From: Tretioscincus oriximinensis
Taxonomy: Eukaryota; Chordata; Lepidosauria; Squamata; Gymnophthalmidae
DNA length: 64,000 nucleotides
Assembly (NCBI GenBank): GCA_022410635.1
Contig: JAJVDF010000231.1
Location: 674,694 to 738,693, forward strand
Reading direction: 5' to 3'
The position numbers and the translations under genes were made by a program. Position 1 is the first letter of the stretch; each line of letters opens with the position of its first letter. Below are positions 8,676 to 19,190 of this stretch, one piece after another. The notes beneath the pieces are model-generated. The model was not told where the DNA came from, made no database searches, and worked only from the letters and a program-made list of their open reading frames with translations.

Positions 8676-9935
8676 AAATATAGTATTTTTGTCTTCTAAA
8701 ATAGAAATATTTTAAAACTAAATTCTTATAAATCTGGAATAGCTCCTCATAATTAATTCTATCAACCCCAACCAAATAAGAGTGTCCAAAATCTGCATTT
8801 CATTTGTCTATAAATATATAACAATTTTCTTCTCTTTGCAAACTAATTATTCATTTATTCTTCATATTATTGTCTGAGCACCTTGAATTACAGGACCTAT
8901 TGAATCATTTACTAGTCGATAATCGGTGAATTCTGATTATTTACAGAGCACGTATATCTATATTCCAGTNTTTCTTTTAAAATGTTGAAGTAGTGCAGCA
9001 TAATTGATATACGAGTTGTTCTCTATAATGCACAATTTATCAGACTCAAATCCATAAACAGTCTTTCAAAAATAACAGACACTGAAGATCTCTCGAGGGA
9101 AGACTTTCCAATTTGTTATTTTGCTACATTCGTAAGTTGCACATCCTTTAATTCCTAATGAAAAATGACCTTCCTTGGTCAACCTCAGAGAGACGGCTTC
9201 ATGGTTTGCAGACAAAATATATATATATTTAGGCGCGTGCTAATTATTATTCCTTAAAGCAAAATATACCTTGCTCTTGTCTGTATGCATGTTGTAGTGG
9301 CACTTGTGGGCAAGAGTACTGGAATAAAGTACTTCCAGAATAACTGCTTGTCGTCCAGATAGAGTAACAATGTGTGTGTTTTCAAACACACGCACTTACC
9401 AGTCTGGACACTTGCGTCACAAAATATCTGCAAGTATGGGATTGTGCATATACCCCCCACCCACCCCCACCCCCCGGCATATTTTAGGACCATTTCTAAA
9501 GTGGTAGATGGTGGAATCAGGCATCCAGATGAGGTGAACGCTTTCACTTTTGATGTCAAATCTCGATTGAGAGTAACATTATTTACCAACAATGTTGCGG
9601 AATGTTGTCTTTTTATCCCAGGGCAATTTTGGGATTGCAACAGATTCATCTGGCAATCTCAGCACAGCCCCAGGTTAATCCTGGGTTTAACATCCCATCT
9701 GAATGCAGCTTGAATTTGAACTGAGTTCATCTGTTTGGTCTTGTATGGCTCAGCACTCATACAATGCTTCCAATGATGTATTAACAATTAAGCAATTCTG
9801 CATCAGGGCATTTCTGGGGATCAAAATCCCAGTTTCTTTTTAACTGCAATTAAAGCTCTTATTCCCAATGATAGTCTCTATTATACTTGCCTTTTTTTCC
9901 TGCCCAAGATTCTATAACTTGCTTCAAGCATCGCT

Positions 9936-10023
9936 TAAAAGATCATCCTGATTTCATGCTAAATCCCAGCTGGAGTTTAGCGTANGGGGCTGATCTTTTA
10001 GCGCGTAGCGCTTGATCTTTTAA
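9936..10023 (-). other. Inverted-repeat rich segment in SNTB1 3' UTR
   Basis: CGCTTAAAAGATCA at about 9932-9945 pairs with TGATCTTTTAGCG at about 9991-10003, and TGATCTTTTA repeats again at 10013-10022. GCTAAA and TTTAGC at 9958 and 9976 form an inner pair. One N at 9985 interrupts it. It could fold as RNA or be a small decayed element. Confidence 0.35.
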
Positions 10024-11882
10024 CTATGATAAAGGGATCAAGAATATTACGTCTGCAGAGGCTTTTTCCGTCTTGCTGAACCCACCCCCAGGGGCTGTTT
10101 TATCTCCTTATACTGTGTGCAATTATATAGAGAGGGAAAGCTTCAGCTTGGTGCCTTCTGTATGTAAAGAAGATATTTTCCCCATTTAGGATGTGTACAA
10201 AAATAAGCCAGAAAAGTGTGTTTGGTTACAGTGTCCCANTTTCGTGGAACGCAATTAAAAGGCAATGCAACAGTTTCCTTTTGTCTGTCAAACAGAATAT
10301 GCAAAATTGAAAACAGGATGATGTGCAAAATTGGGAGCAAGAAAGAAAACTCGGTACTGAAAACCTACCACTGCTACCCATCCTGGATGCACTGTCAGCN
10401 GTGGCGGGGATAATTATGATGCTAGAATTTTAGTCCTGTGGTTTGGAAGCCTCCTTGGAAGCAATATTAGTTGCATCCCAGACTGAAAAATAAAATGAAA
10501 TCCAGTTCCTAGGATTGGCAGCTCCAAAGTGGTTTCTGTGGCCTTTGTGCATCTGAGCTGCCAAGGCCAATGAAAAAAAAACGGGAGAGACATCATAAAG
10601 CTTCTGTCTCTTTTCCTCTTTTGGCTCAAGTGAAAATCTGTGTTTGACTCCCGTCAGAAGACACAAAAGAATTCTATTATTTTCCCTTTCTTACATTCTT
10701 GCTGCTTTCGAAGTACTTTTAAATGCACCGTATTTCAGAATTATCATCTCACGATGTATACCTAAAGCCAACTAAAATGAACCACGGCCATTCTAACTCT
10801 TCTGTTTAAGGACACTTTGAGATTCTCTTTATCTCTTCCACTCTTATAAAGAACATCCTACATCACCCACTTGTCAACCAACAGTGCTAGCCCTGCCTGT
10901 AATAACCTGTACACTTTTGTCACATTTACAAAACACGGGGAAGAAGAAAGATGCAGACACAGTGGCACTTGCTAACTTTTTATCCCAAGCCAANTCTGCA
11001 CCGGTCTGCATTCCAGATGGAGTAAAGAGTCTGCCACCTACATGCTGGGGCAACTACATCAGGTTCAGGACCTGCTGCAGTTTGCACAAGCATGCAATTG
11101 CTGGAATATAATTCAGGACAAGACCTCAGTCCTTTTGTAGACAAGCAAATGAATAGGCGCTTCGTTAATAAGAACACGATAATCTGTGTGGTAAACTGAA
11201 CAATGGAAAAATGGGTCAGTAAATAAAGATTCGATTAGATAGAACATCTGTCAACTTAGCCAAATTCCTGATGGATAAATAGTCATTTTCTCTTTCACCT
11301 GCCCTTTTAGTTTGATAACAGGCTTCAAATTTTCTAGTGGAAAAATTTAGAAACATTTATGACTTCTGTCATGTGGCCCTCTGAGTACAAAGTTCACAAA
11401 AACGGTTAAAGTACCTGTCACTCTCCATAGACAAAGCGAACGCCCTCCTCTGTTAGCCCTGTGGTTCTTGGTTGAAGGTGAAAGGGAAAAGATAATGGAT
11501 GCCCTTTTGCTTTAGGATGTTGTGCCCATATTTANCGATCTCAGAAAAATCCCCACACTATCCAACTGCCTTGGGCACACTTATGGATCTGAAATGCCAC
11601 AATGTAACATTGAGTTATTATCAAGTTCTTGGTTTTTTAACTTTATTTACAGTGAGCAATGCTTTTTTCCCTGTAACAAGTATTAGTTCAAGCAAAGGTT
11701 TCTGCTCTTGAGCTTCTTTGTGACATTACTTCACTGTGCCTCTTTCTGTAGATGGTCAGACCACCGGACTTGTCCCAACAGAGGTGAAGCTCTGGGGTAG
11801 AACAGTGCAAGATGTTCGTTCACTTGAAATTTAAATAGGCAGGTTGTTTCATTTTTCTCCCCACGTAACTAAGAGATGCTAT

Positions 11883-12005
<123 letters not shown>

Positions 12006-12734
12006 TTATGGATGGAGTCAATTAAGAACGTAAAGAAACANCTTGCCTCAAAAAGTAATCATTTTGCCCACAGACTATATCTTGCCCTTAGCAAATTCTG
12101 CCATTGGAACAAGAATGCTTTGCCAAAGAGCACTGATGGCCTCAGGGGACATTCATTGGCCAGTTCTCTTTGAAGAAACCATATAGAAAAAGCCTTGTGC
12201 TGGTTTCCCGAACCCTCATTTTTTTTTTCAAATATTGCAAAATATTGGCAAATTCCGCACATTGAACTCTATCCAATGGCCCCTTAGCCCTGAACGACAT
12301 ACATTTAGCATTGTACCATATTTTTTACTTTTAAAACAAATTATAAACTTATGAATTTTTCAGCATTTAATATGTATCAAACAAGGCAGTATCAATGCAG
12401 TGTTAAGATCTCAAGGAGAAAGCCTTCTGGTAGTTCTCTTTCAGAGATGCAAGGGGTGGGGGAATCTAGGATGGNCTTCTTTGTGGCGGCTCCCTTTAGG
12501 GGCTCACCAGGTCCCTACACTGTAGTTTTGGGCACCTGGTAAAAATATATCTCTTCACCCAGGCTATTGATTCTTAGCTCCCTCTGCATTCTGCCCTTCC
12601 AGGGAAGGTGGGTAGGTTAGAGGGAGGGTTTATTGATGTGTATTTTTTATTGNANAGACCAATGNTGAAGGGCAGGATATAACTTGCCAAATAAAACTAT
12701 AAAATTATGAGAGTGGGAGCAGCTGTGAAGGAAG

Positions 12735-13412
12735 AAAAAATTAAGCCCACTCCCACATATATACTACATGTGGCCAGGAGTGCCTTCTTCCAGTTATGGC
12801 CACTTCTGAACAGGGATGATTTAGCCACAGTAATCCATGCTCTGGTAACTTCCAGATTGGATTACTGTAATACGCTCTATATGGGGCTGCCCTTGAAAAC
12901 NGTTCAGAAGCTGCAGTTGGTGCAGAATACAGCAGCTAGACTGGTGACCGGAATGGCTGGCCAGACAGACATCATGCTGATCTTGAAAGAGCTGCACTGG
13001 CTGCCAATCCGCTACTGAGCCCAATTCAAGGTATTAACTTTAACTTTAAGGCCCTAAATAACTTGGGCCCTAAATATCTAAAGGAACACCGTCTCCCATA
13101 CGGACCTGCCCATGCTTTAAGATCAGCCAGTGGAGTGGGAACCTGGGGTAGGGCCTTCTCAGTGGTGGCCCCCAGTGTTTGGAATAGTCTCCCACTTGGG
13201 GTGTGTCTGTCATCATCATCGTATTCTTTTAGAAGGTCCTTAAAGACGCACCTNTTCTACCTGGCCTTTGGTTGAAGAAATGCTATTCCCCNCCACACAC
13301 ACCTTCAGATACTGATTGTTATGAGTTTAAAACATAAATTTTGTACTGTTTTTTATTGTTGCCGCCCCAAGACCTTTGGGTATGGGGNGGGGTATAAATG
13401 AAAATAAATAAT
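12735..13412 (+). mobile_element. L2-like LINE, ORF2 C-terminus and 3' end
   Basis: The plus strand encodes the conserved C-terminal block of an L2/CR1-clade reverse transcriptase ORF: LVTSRLDYCNTLYMGLPLK at about 12841-12899, QLVQNTAARLVTG, and LKELHWLPIRY before a stop at 13016. In a second frame it continues with GRAFSVVAPSVWNSLPLGV. The 3' end carries CCCCAAGACCTTTGGGTATG and AAATGAAAATAAATAA. It is 5' truncated and frame-broken. Ns lie at 12901, 13254, 13292 and 13388. Confidence 0.8.
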
Positions 13413-13892
13413 CCCAGAAGCTTGTAACTGATTTATTTGAATAATAAACCCAAATTGCAGTATAAAACATGGAGTGCAAAAATTCCNGTAAGAAAGGAAC
13501 CCTGGATTCTGTCCTCAACTGAATGAAGAACTGTCTCCTGATGCCTAAAAATTATGCCCAAACTTTTGTTGCTCCAATATCTTTTCCCAATTCCATGCAG
13601 CTGCTCCAGAAGGTAAGCTATTTAGCATACCTGCAATATACAATATTAACTGTGGAACAAAGTTTGAACCAATTCTTCATATAGCTGAGGATAGAATTCA
13701 GGATTCTCATTTTGTGGGGATTTTTGCCGGGAAGGGTGTGTGTGTTATACTGCAGGTTGGATNTGTAAGAGATTCTGTTATTATGATACTTTCACTTGAT
13801 GGCCGCAAAAGTTTTCTTCTTCAGCCAAACATAGTATCCATGTGGGAGAATTTCTTAGCCTGTGCGATGCACAGTTCTTCACACTCCCACAA

Positions 13893-14178
13893 AGGAATAA
13901 TAATAATTCATATCCCACCCTTCTCACCCAAAGAGACACAGGGTGGCTTCTAAAGTTAATTTTCGCCCGAAGCTTACATCTGTCTTCTCCAGATTAGTGG
14001 CTATATTCATGAATCCACTTGAAATGTAGATTGCAAATCTACTTTCTTTTGAATAGCTGAGTTGGCTAAAGCTGAGCCCAGTAGAGGACGGTTACCTCTC
14101 TCTACGGCCGACCCAGGGCTTTGAGAAGGGATCTTTCGATTGGAAGATCCTCTCTCTCACTGCGCCATTCGTGCCTCT
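13893..14178 (-). mobile_element. SINE family B, reverse orientation
   Basis: The reversed tail (AATAATAATAATTC, then CCCACCCTTCTCACCCAAAG), body (GAATAGCTGAGTTGGCTAAA) and tRNA-like head (TCACTGCGCCATTCGTGCCT, giving GGCACGAATGGCGCAGTGA on the minus strand) are all present. It ends about 300 bp from SNTB1 coding sequence. Confidence 0.85.
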
Positions 14179-14215
14179 GACAGACACTGCGTTGGGACTG
14201 CCTTTTGTGATGCCT

Positions 14216-14428
14216 ATTACAATCAGGGCCGTATTTAGGCAAAATATAGATACCGGTAGTACTAAGAAGATATAATAAAAGCAATAAAAAATATTAATAT
14301 CTTCTTAGTACTATCTATAAAAACTAAAATAGCTGAATGAAGAGGGGAAGTAAAATAAATAAAGTAAATAAGCAAGTAAATTACTGCCCATGTGCAAAAT
14401 GCCGCCTAAATCCGGCCCCGATTACAAT
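14216..14428. repeat. Perfect 8-bp target site duplication of hAT-type MITE
   Basis: ATTACAAT is present at 14216-14223 and at 14421-14428, immediately outside an element with CAGGGCCG-type ends. Eight-base duplications are the hallmark of hAT transposition. Confidence 0.85.
14224..14420. mobile_element. hAT-type MITE, 197 bp
   Basis: The left end CAGGGCCGTATTTAGGC and the right end GCCTAAATCCGGCCCCG are terminal inverted repeats. A perfect 8-bp duplication flanks the element. Internally, GTAGTACTAAGAAGATAT and ATATCTTCTTAGTACTAT form a second inverted repeat, so most of the element is palindromic. It has no coding capacity and would depend on an autonomous hAT elsewhere. Confidence 0.85.
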
Positions 14429-14482
14429 ACTAAAAAAAGAGTCCATACCCAACAATAATGGAAGTTATAAAGATCCCCTTAC

Positions 14483-14673
14483 AATTTCACCTTCCTTTCC
14501 TCCGAAGTCTAAGTAAAGCATTCGGACCCCGTCATCCGAGGACATTTTTAGCTTTTCGTAGGGAAACTGTAGGATGGTTTTGGGAAAGGCACCATCTTGG
14601 CTTTCGGTTGTAAGACAAAATCCGTGGTCGTAATGGATGGTCAGGCGACATTCCTGGGTTTTGTAGNTGCAGG
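14483..14673 (-). CDS. SNTB1: SNTB1 penultimate coding exon (PH2/SU region)
   Basis: The exon encodes ACxYKTQECRLTIHYDHGF, then CLTTESQDGAFPKTILQFPY and EKLKMSSDDGVRMLYLDFGG, ending KEGEI. It matches human SNTB1 ACTYKNQECRLTIHYENGF... as remembered, with conservative changes. The exon is 191 bp: two bases complete the Ala codon begun in the previous exon, then 63 full codons. The acceptor is TTTTTCTCTTGCTCAG (minus strand, 14674-14689) and the donor is ATT|GTAAGG at 14483/14482. N at 14667 falls in the third codon (ANC), where Thr is expected. The region spans the end of the second PH domain and the start of the syntrophin-unique domain. Confidence 0.95.
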
Positions 14674-15194
14674 CTGAGCAAGAGAAAAACAGAGGATTCC
14701 TATGGTTAAAAAAAATCCCACAGTCATCCGATTACCAACCCAGTAGCTTAGAGTAAAGGACTGACTGGGTTCAGTTGGTAAAATGGGACTGTGCCAATAT
14801 TGCAACATATTTGATGGTGCCTTAGGGGTCAGGAAATATAGAAAGCAGGGTTGCTGCTGAGTGCAAGAAGCAGAAATGGATTTCCCTGGCATTTTTGTGA
14901 GCAATGCCCTCTTTTTACTAAGCATACAGAAGACGAAGCTCACAAAACATCCAGTTAATTTAAAAGACAAATGGAGTGAGAGAGACAGATGACAAGAGAC
15001 TTTGGGCTGATCTCGACATCAATTTCTCTATGCTAAAACTACAGCCAATAATGCAAACCAGGATCTCCCTCTATTCATCCCCTTTATGGGAAGAGGAGAT
15101 TCATACATTCACTCCAGTCCATAGGTTCCTCCTTGGGTAACACACATCATGGACCCTGATCACATGTGTGCTTTTAAACCATTGTCAGTTCTGA

Positions 15195-15252
15195 GATTTT
15201 CGNATATAGGGTGGAATATACATGTAAGTAAATAAATAAATAAATAAATAAA
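15195..15252 (+). mobile_element. L2-like LINE 3' end with (AAAT)n tail
   Basis: GAGATTTTCGNATATAGGGT followed by GGAATATACATGTAAGTAAA and an AAAT array resembles the terminal hairpin and tail of the L2-like copies at 6.0 and 13.4 kb. Confidence 0.55.
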
Positions 15253-15460
15253 ACAGGCCTTTTTCTGGTTTAGTCTGGTTCTTCAAGATTGAATACGGTT
15301 TAGTCCCTCCCTAACATCTTTGGCTGCCTGACATCAGTGCATTGTATTATTTACATGTATTACTTGATGTATTACTTTGTATTGTTTTGCTTTTTTCCCC
15401 ACTGTAAACTGCCTTGTGCAATTTTAACTAGAAAGGCTTCAGTGGCTGGGTAAATAGATG

Positions 15461-15504
15461 GACGGACGGACGGACGGACTGACAGACAGACAGACAGACA
15501 GACA
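15461..15504. repeat. GGAC/GACA tetranucleotide microsatellite
   Basis: GGAC repeats pass into ACAG repeats over 44 bp, a compound tetranucleotide array in an SNTB1 intron. Confidence 0.9.
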
Positions 15505-15778
15505 ACACATGGGGAACCAGGGTCATAATCCCTGAGTTCAAGGACTCCATTTCATTCTATAGCTGAATAGTTGATGAAGCTTGGGTTTCTTGCTTGGCCT
15601 GCCGCTCCAGCAGGAATGTTAACTCATTTTTCTTCCCATCCAAACACCTGATAGAAAGACGTTCTCCTACATCCATTCAATTAGGGAAAGCAGGTAACTT
15701 GAATTAAGGTCCTACAAGTACATATCCGCAGCCTCCTTATTCCAGGAAACTCATTAACCTGCCAAGGATCCAACTCAC

Positions 15779-15975
15779 CTGTTGTAATCTCTGTAGTAAA
15801 CTNTGCGGCATTGTGACAACCCTGCACTATGTTCCGCGTCCACAGTGAGAGGTCTCTGCTGGTTTCGGTCCTGAAAAGATGGCTTTCGATCCCCTGCCGT
15901 GTGCCGGTACGCGTGGCGAAAGACAAATCCATCCTGGACTGCGGAGAGCCTTTTCCAGAGCCTGAATGCACCAAC
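15779..15975 (-). CDS. SNTB1: SNTB1 coding exon (PH2 domain core)
   Basis: On the minus strand the exon reads [40 protein letters not shown], then DLSLWTRNIVQGCHNAAxFT and TEITT. Human SNTB1, from memory, has [35 protein letters not shown]. The exon is 197 bp: one base finishes an Arg codon (AG|G), then 65 codons, then one base of an Ala codon. The acceptor TTGATTTTGCTCCAG precedes 15975 on the minus strand. N at 15803 falls in codon NAG, expected to be GAG (Glu); TAG would be a stop. The exon covers the C-terminal half of the second PH domain, including the conserved LWTR near its final helix. Confidence 0.95.
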
Positions 15976-16319
15976 CTGGAGCAAAATCAAAGATATAAAA
16001 CACCCTGTCAGGGAAAGGAAAGGCCAGAGACGTATTGCAAAATGGGTGAGGGGAGAAAGTAGCAGAAGACGGAGCATGCGTTTGCTATGTTTGATGAAGA
16101 AGCAAGTAATGTTCAATTCACTCAAAAACAGAAACTCCTTATGTTCTGTTTTGGGATGCTCAATATTATCACTGATTCCCCCAAACCAGTAAAATTCCTA
16201 GCCATTAAAATTCTTCTTTCTTCCTCCTTCTGGCAATGTCTAATAGCTTTATGGGCAAAGTGATTCTCTATTAAGCCCTTAACAAATCCAGGAGGTTGTA
16301 CAGCCACAGATATAAACAA

Positions 16320-16512
16320 GAAGAACTGGGTTTTTATACCGTTTTTCTCAGCATAAAACAGCTTATAAGCTATTTTTTGTCCAAAGGCTTACACTCTCTC
16401 GTTTTTTAACAGCTGTGTATGGCTGAAGCTGAGGCGCATGGGCGACACAGGGCTTTGAGAACGAGCCTCTCTATTGAAAGACTGTTTCTTAACCTTTGCA
16501 CCACCCTGACTC
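16320..16512 (-). mobile_element. SINE family B, truncated, reverse orientation
   Basis: The reversed tail AAGAACTGGGTTTTTATACC, a shortened body and the tRNA-like head (GGGCTTTGAGAACGAGCCTC, then CACCACCCTGAC) are present. Compared with full copies, the middle is deleted. Confidence 0.75.
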
Positions 16513-17407
16513 CGAAAGGAAGAAAAGAAAGGAACCGCTTTCTTTTCAAAACTGTATTTTAGCAGAACTAGTTTCATTTGTACCTCAGAGATATAGCTGC
16601 AGAAGATACAGCATCAGCAAGGCGGTTTGACTACTGAGTCATAGAATAAGTTGACATTTGACATCGTCACCCGAATTAGCTTCGCGTATTCTTGGTGACA
16701 AAGACGAGATCATCTTAAAAATCAATCTTCAAACTTGCTGAGGATCANGGGTGCTGACTGAATCAGCCGTCTGCTCCAGGACACGTCTACCTGTAACGTG
16801 GTCCTCAAATTCACCAGACACTAAACAAATTAATTAGTTACTAATGGGTTTTGGCCTGCCTTAAAGCCAGGGATGTTTTAACTATGCTTGATAAAAGTCC
16901 AGCAAGTTCCTGTCAAGATCTGTTATCTTCTAGAGTTAAACTTTATTTCAACTGGAAGTTCCATCAGGCAGGCAAGACCTGACTGCCGAAGGATCATTCT
17001 AGGTTCTCGAGACAGAATAAGAACAAAGGAACATGTCCTGGAGCATCACTGAACTTGGAAGTTGCTACCGACAGGATTAATTAAGGACTCTTCGAACAGA
17101 AGCTTCTTTTGAAGTGTGATTTAATTTGAATATGGATTCGTCAGTGGTGTATGGGAAAATCTGCTTCCTCTTCATGAATATGCTAACTGGTTAGAAGTAT
17201 GCTGCTAAAAACTGTTCTCAAAGTTATCTGCATAGCTCCTGTGAAGCGAATTTCAATAGGTTTCCAAAATGCATGTCCCCATTGTCCACACCAGGTTCTC
17301 CCACACCAAATGTGAAGCTTGCTATATAGCCTAGAAATAATCCCAACACCAACAAGGTACTGACAAAGTGATTTATCATTCATATATATGGTTAGCAGCT
17401 AATCAGA

Positions 17408-17540
17408 ACTGGAGAGGCTGGCTAGTTGAAATGCCCTCCTTTTACATTGTGGTCCTGAACCCCACAGCCAATGGTTGCCCAGTACTGGCTCCTTCTAGAA
17501 TGTTCACCAACTTTTGAACGATGCTCTTTAGTTTGAACAT
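17408..17540. repeat. Unclassified interspersed repeat, copy 1
   Basis: The segment is similar to 32385-32500. Shared blocks in the same order are GAACTGGAG, TGAAATGC followed by CCTTTTA or CTTTTATA, GTGG.CCTG, CCAATG and CTTCTGGAATGTT-like (CTTCTAGAATGTT). I cannot assign a family. Confidence 0.5.
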
Positions 17541-17694
17541 TCAGACATTTGGTACAATTAATGTGTGAATAGCCTACGGTTTTAATGGTAATTCTTTTGC
17601 GTCTTATTCCTCTATGGCAGACATGCCATGTTTGCATCTTTTTAAGAATAAATTATTAGCAATATCTGAAGTTCTGTGTTGTTCTGTATTGGGA

Positions 17695-17745
17695 GCCAGC
17701 CAGAGCCCTTTGTGGTATGGGCGGGATATAAATTCAATAGTAAAG
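17695..17745 (+). mobile_element. L2-like LINE 3' end fragment
   Basis: AGAGCCCTTTGTGGTATGGG followed by CGGGATATAAATTCAATAGT resembles the terminal part of L2-like LINEs and SINE tails. Confidence 0.5.
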
Positions 17746-17914
17746 TAAAGAAAAGAAAAGAATGTCTCCAGTTCATAGGAAAAAAGGGCTGTGGATCAGA
17801 CAGTATGATAGACCCTAGGCTAGAACTTAATCTCTGTCCATTAAAGGTGTATATTTTTATTCTGGATTTTTCCTGGTAACCCTATTCTATAATAATGAAG
17901 ATGTGTTGACAATA

Positions 17915-18530
17915 AATATTAAAGAAAGAGTACAGGAACTGTGTAAGGAAAAGTTAAATGCAAAAATGACGCAGGAAGAAATCAGGGAAGTCATAAAATA
18001 AATTAGGGAAATCNAAGCCCAGATGGGTCTACAGCAGATTTTTGATAGTTTTTAGTACCACATTAAACACGATTGTTTAATGAACTCTTTTTAGAACAGA
18101 ATATTCCAAATATGTGGAAAGAATTGGAGATCATAACATTGCCAAATGGAGAGATTTAACAGGTGATTGGAAAGATAAGACTAGGTGGATCATTAATAAA
18201 TGGTATAATTGTATTGTAAATATGCTAGTAGTAGAGAGCAAATTGCTATATATAATGCAAATAGTATAGAAAAGATTAAAATGTACAATCAAAAATGGTA
18301 GATAGAAAAATATATTTAGAAAAATACATTTAGGAGTGAAAAATGTATAATGGAAATTCAGATTAATTTTCTTAATATAGTATTTTCACAATGATTCCTT
18401 ATATAAGGAACTGATTATGTTACCCGAGGGGGAAGGGATGGAGAGAATTAAAAAAAAACAGATTTTATTATACAAGTGATGCAAAATGGAGAAAAATAAA
18501 ATATGTTTTACTGCAAAAAAAAGAAGAAAA
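17915..18530 (+). mobile_element. L1-like LINE, decayed ORF2 fragments and 3' end
   Basis: The plus strand gives broken fragments such as EEIREVIK and EQNIPNMWKELEIITLP, typical of L1 ORF2 before the reverse transcriptase core. A C-terminal piece and a 3' region follow (GGAAAGATAAGACTAGGTGG, then GTTACCCGAGGGGGAAGGGA). Much of the middle is deleted. The 3' region is shared with the copy at 61.7-62.8 kb, which helps to define an insertion there. Confidence 0.65.
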
Positions 18531-18743
18531 AAATGCAACCTAATTCAATTAAATCTAGTTGCTTTTGCATTCAGATTATATTTCATCAGGAATGAGAGAT
18601 GAATTTGCCAGATCCTTTGCTGATCTGAAATTAGCATTAGTTGAGAAGGGCAAAATGTATACATATTATCTGCAAATGAATGTTTACATAAACTTTATCC
18701 AACCCAAATAAGGGACTGCTTTTAGGTGATTTGGTTTACTTTC

Positions 18744-19190
18744 GTTTAAGCCAAGGTGGCGAACCTTTGGAGCTTCTTGGGCCAAAATTCATTTAAAAAA
18801 ATCCTAATTTAACTTGGGTGCCATGTCACATCTAGAAACATCCATAATTTTGTGATATTTGTAGCTTATGTCTATTAAAAAAAGTTAATATTTTAGTATA
18901 TATTTATTGAAGGAGCAAAAACAAATAATTCTTTATTTATATTAGTGACTTTTTTGTTGCTGAATTTCATTTGCCAAATCTTCAATTGAAGGTTGGTATT
19001 TTGTACACTTCAAGCCAAAGCAAGCTCTACTAACTTCAAAAGTTTATTGGTTTTAATGCATTGATTTTTTTATTATTATTAAAAAAAATCTTAAATTTTA
19101 ATTTAATCAGGGTGGTGGCGTGTCACCCAAAATGTCTTGATATGTCACCTTTGACATGTGTCTCATAGGTCAACCATCACTGGTCTAAAC
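18744..19190. repeat. Imperfect 8-bp target site duplication of hAT-type element
   Basis: GTTTAAGC at 18744-18751 and GTCTAAAC at 19183-19190 match at 6 of 8 positions and sit directly outside the element ends. Confidence 0.55.
18752..19182. mobile_element. hAT-type non-autonomous element, 431 bp
   Basis: The left end CAAGGTGGCGAACCTTTGG and the right end (reverse complement CAGTGATGGTTGACCTATGA) fit the CAGTGGTGGCGAACCTATGG type of hAT terminus. Subterminal CATGTCACAT and TGTCACC boxes occur near both ends. Interior A/T-rich, no open reading frame. Confidence 0.7.

Larger units (their letters stand above)
8661..11882 (-). other. SNTB1: SNTB1 3' untranslated region (extent inferred)
   Basis: The region follows the SNTB1 stop (11883-11885 on the minus strand). 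It contains no recognised SINE or LINE over about 3.2 kb, unlike the rest of the window, which fits selected exonic sequence. The left end is placed at a minus-strand AATAAA-type signal near 8668. A nearer TTTATT at about 11642 is an alternative shorter end. A structured stretch at 9936-10023 and a C-rich stretch at 9452-9476 lie inside. RNA data would be needed to fix the end. Confidence 0.5.
14674..15778 (-). other. SNTB1: SNTB1 intron
   Basis: About 1.1 kb. An L2-like 3' end with an (AAAT)n tail lies at 15195-15252, and a GGAC/GACA tetranucleotide array at 15461-15504. The rest (14690-15194, 15253-15460, 15505-15772) shows no recognisable element, apart from short L2-like traces at 15390-15450. 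The donor is G|GTGAGT at 15779/15778. Confidence 0.75.

Noticed and set aside
9452..9476. C-rich run as a possible G-quadruplex in the SNTB1 sense strand
   Set aside because: The minus strand has G runs broken by T, so it could form one, but it is short and nothing links it to a function. It is mentioned within the 3' UTR entry only.
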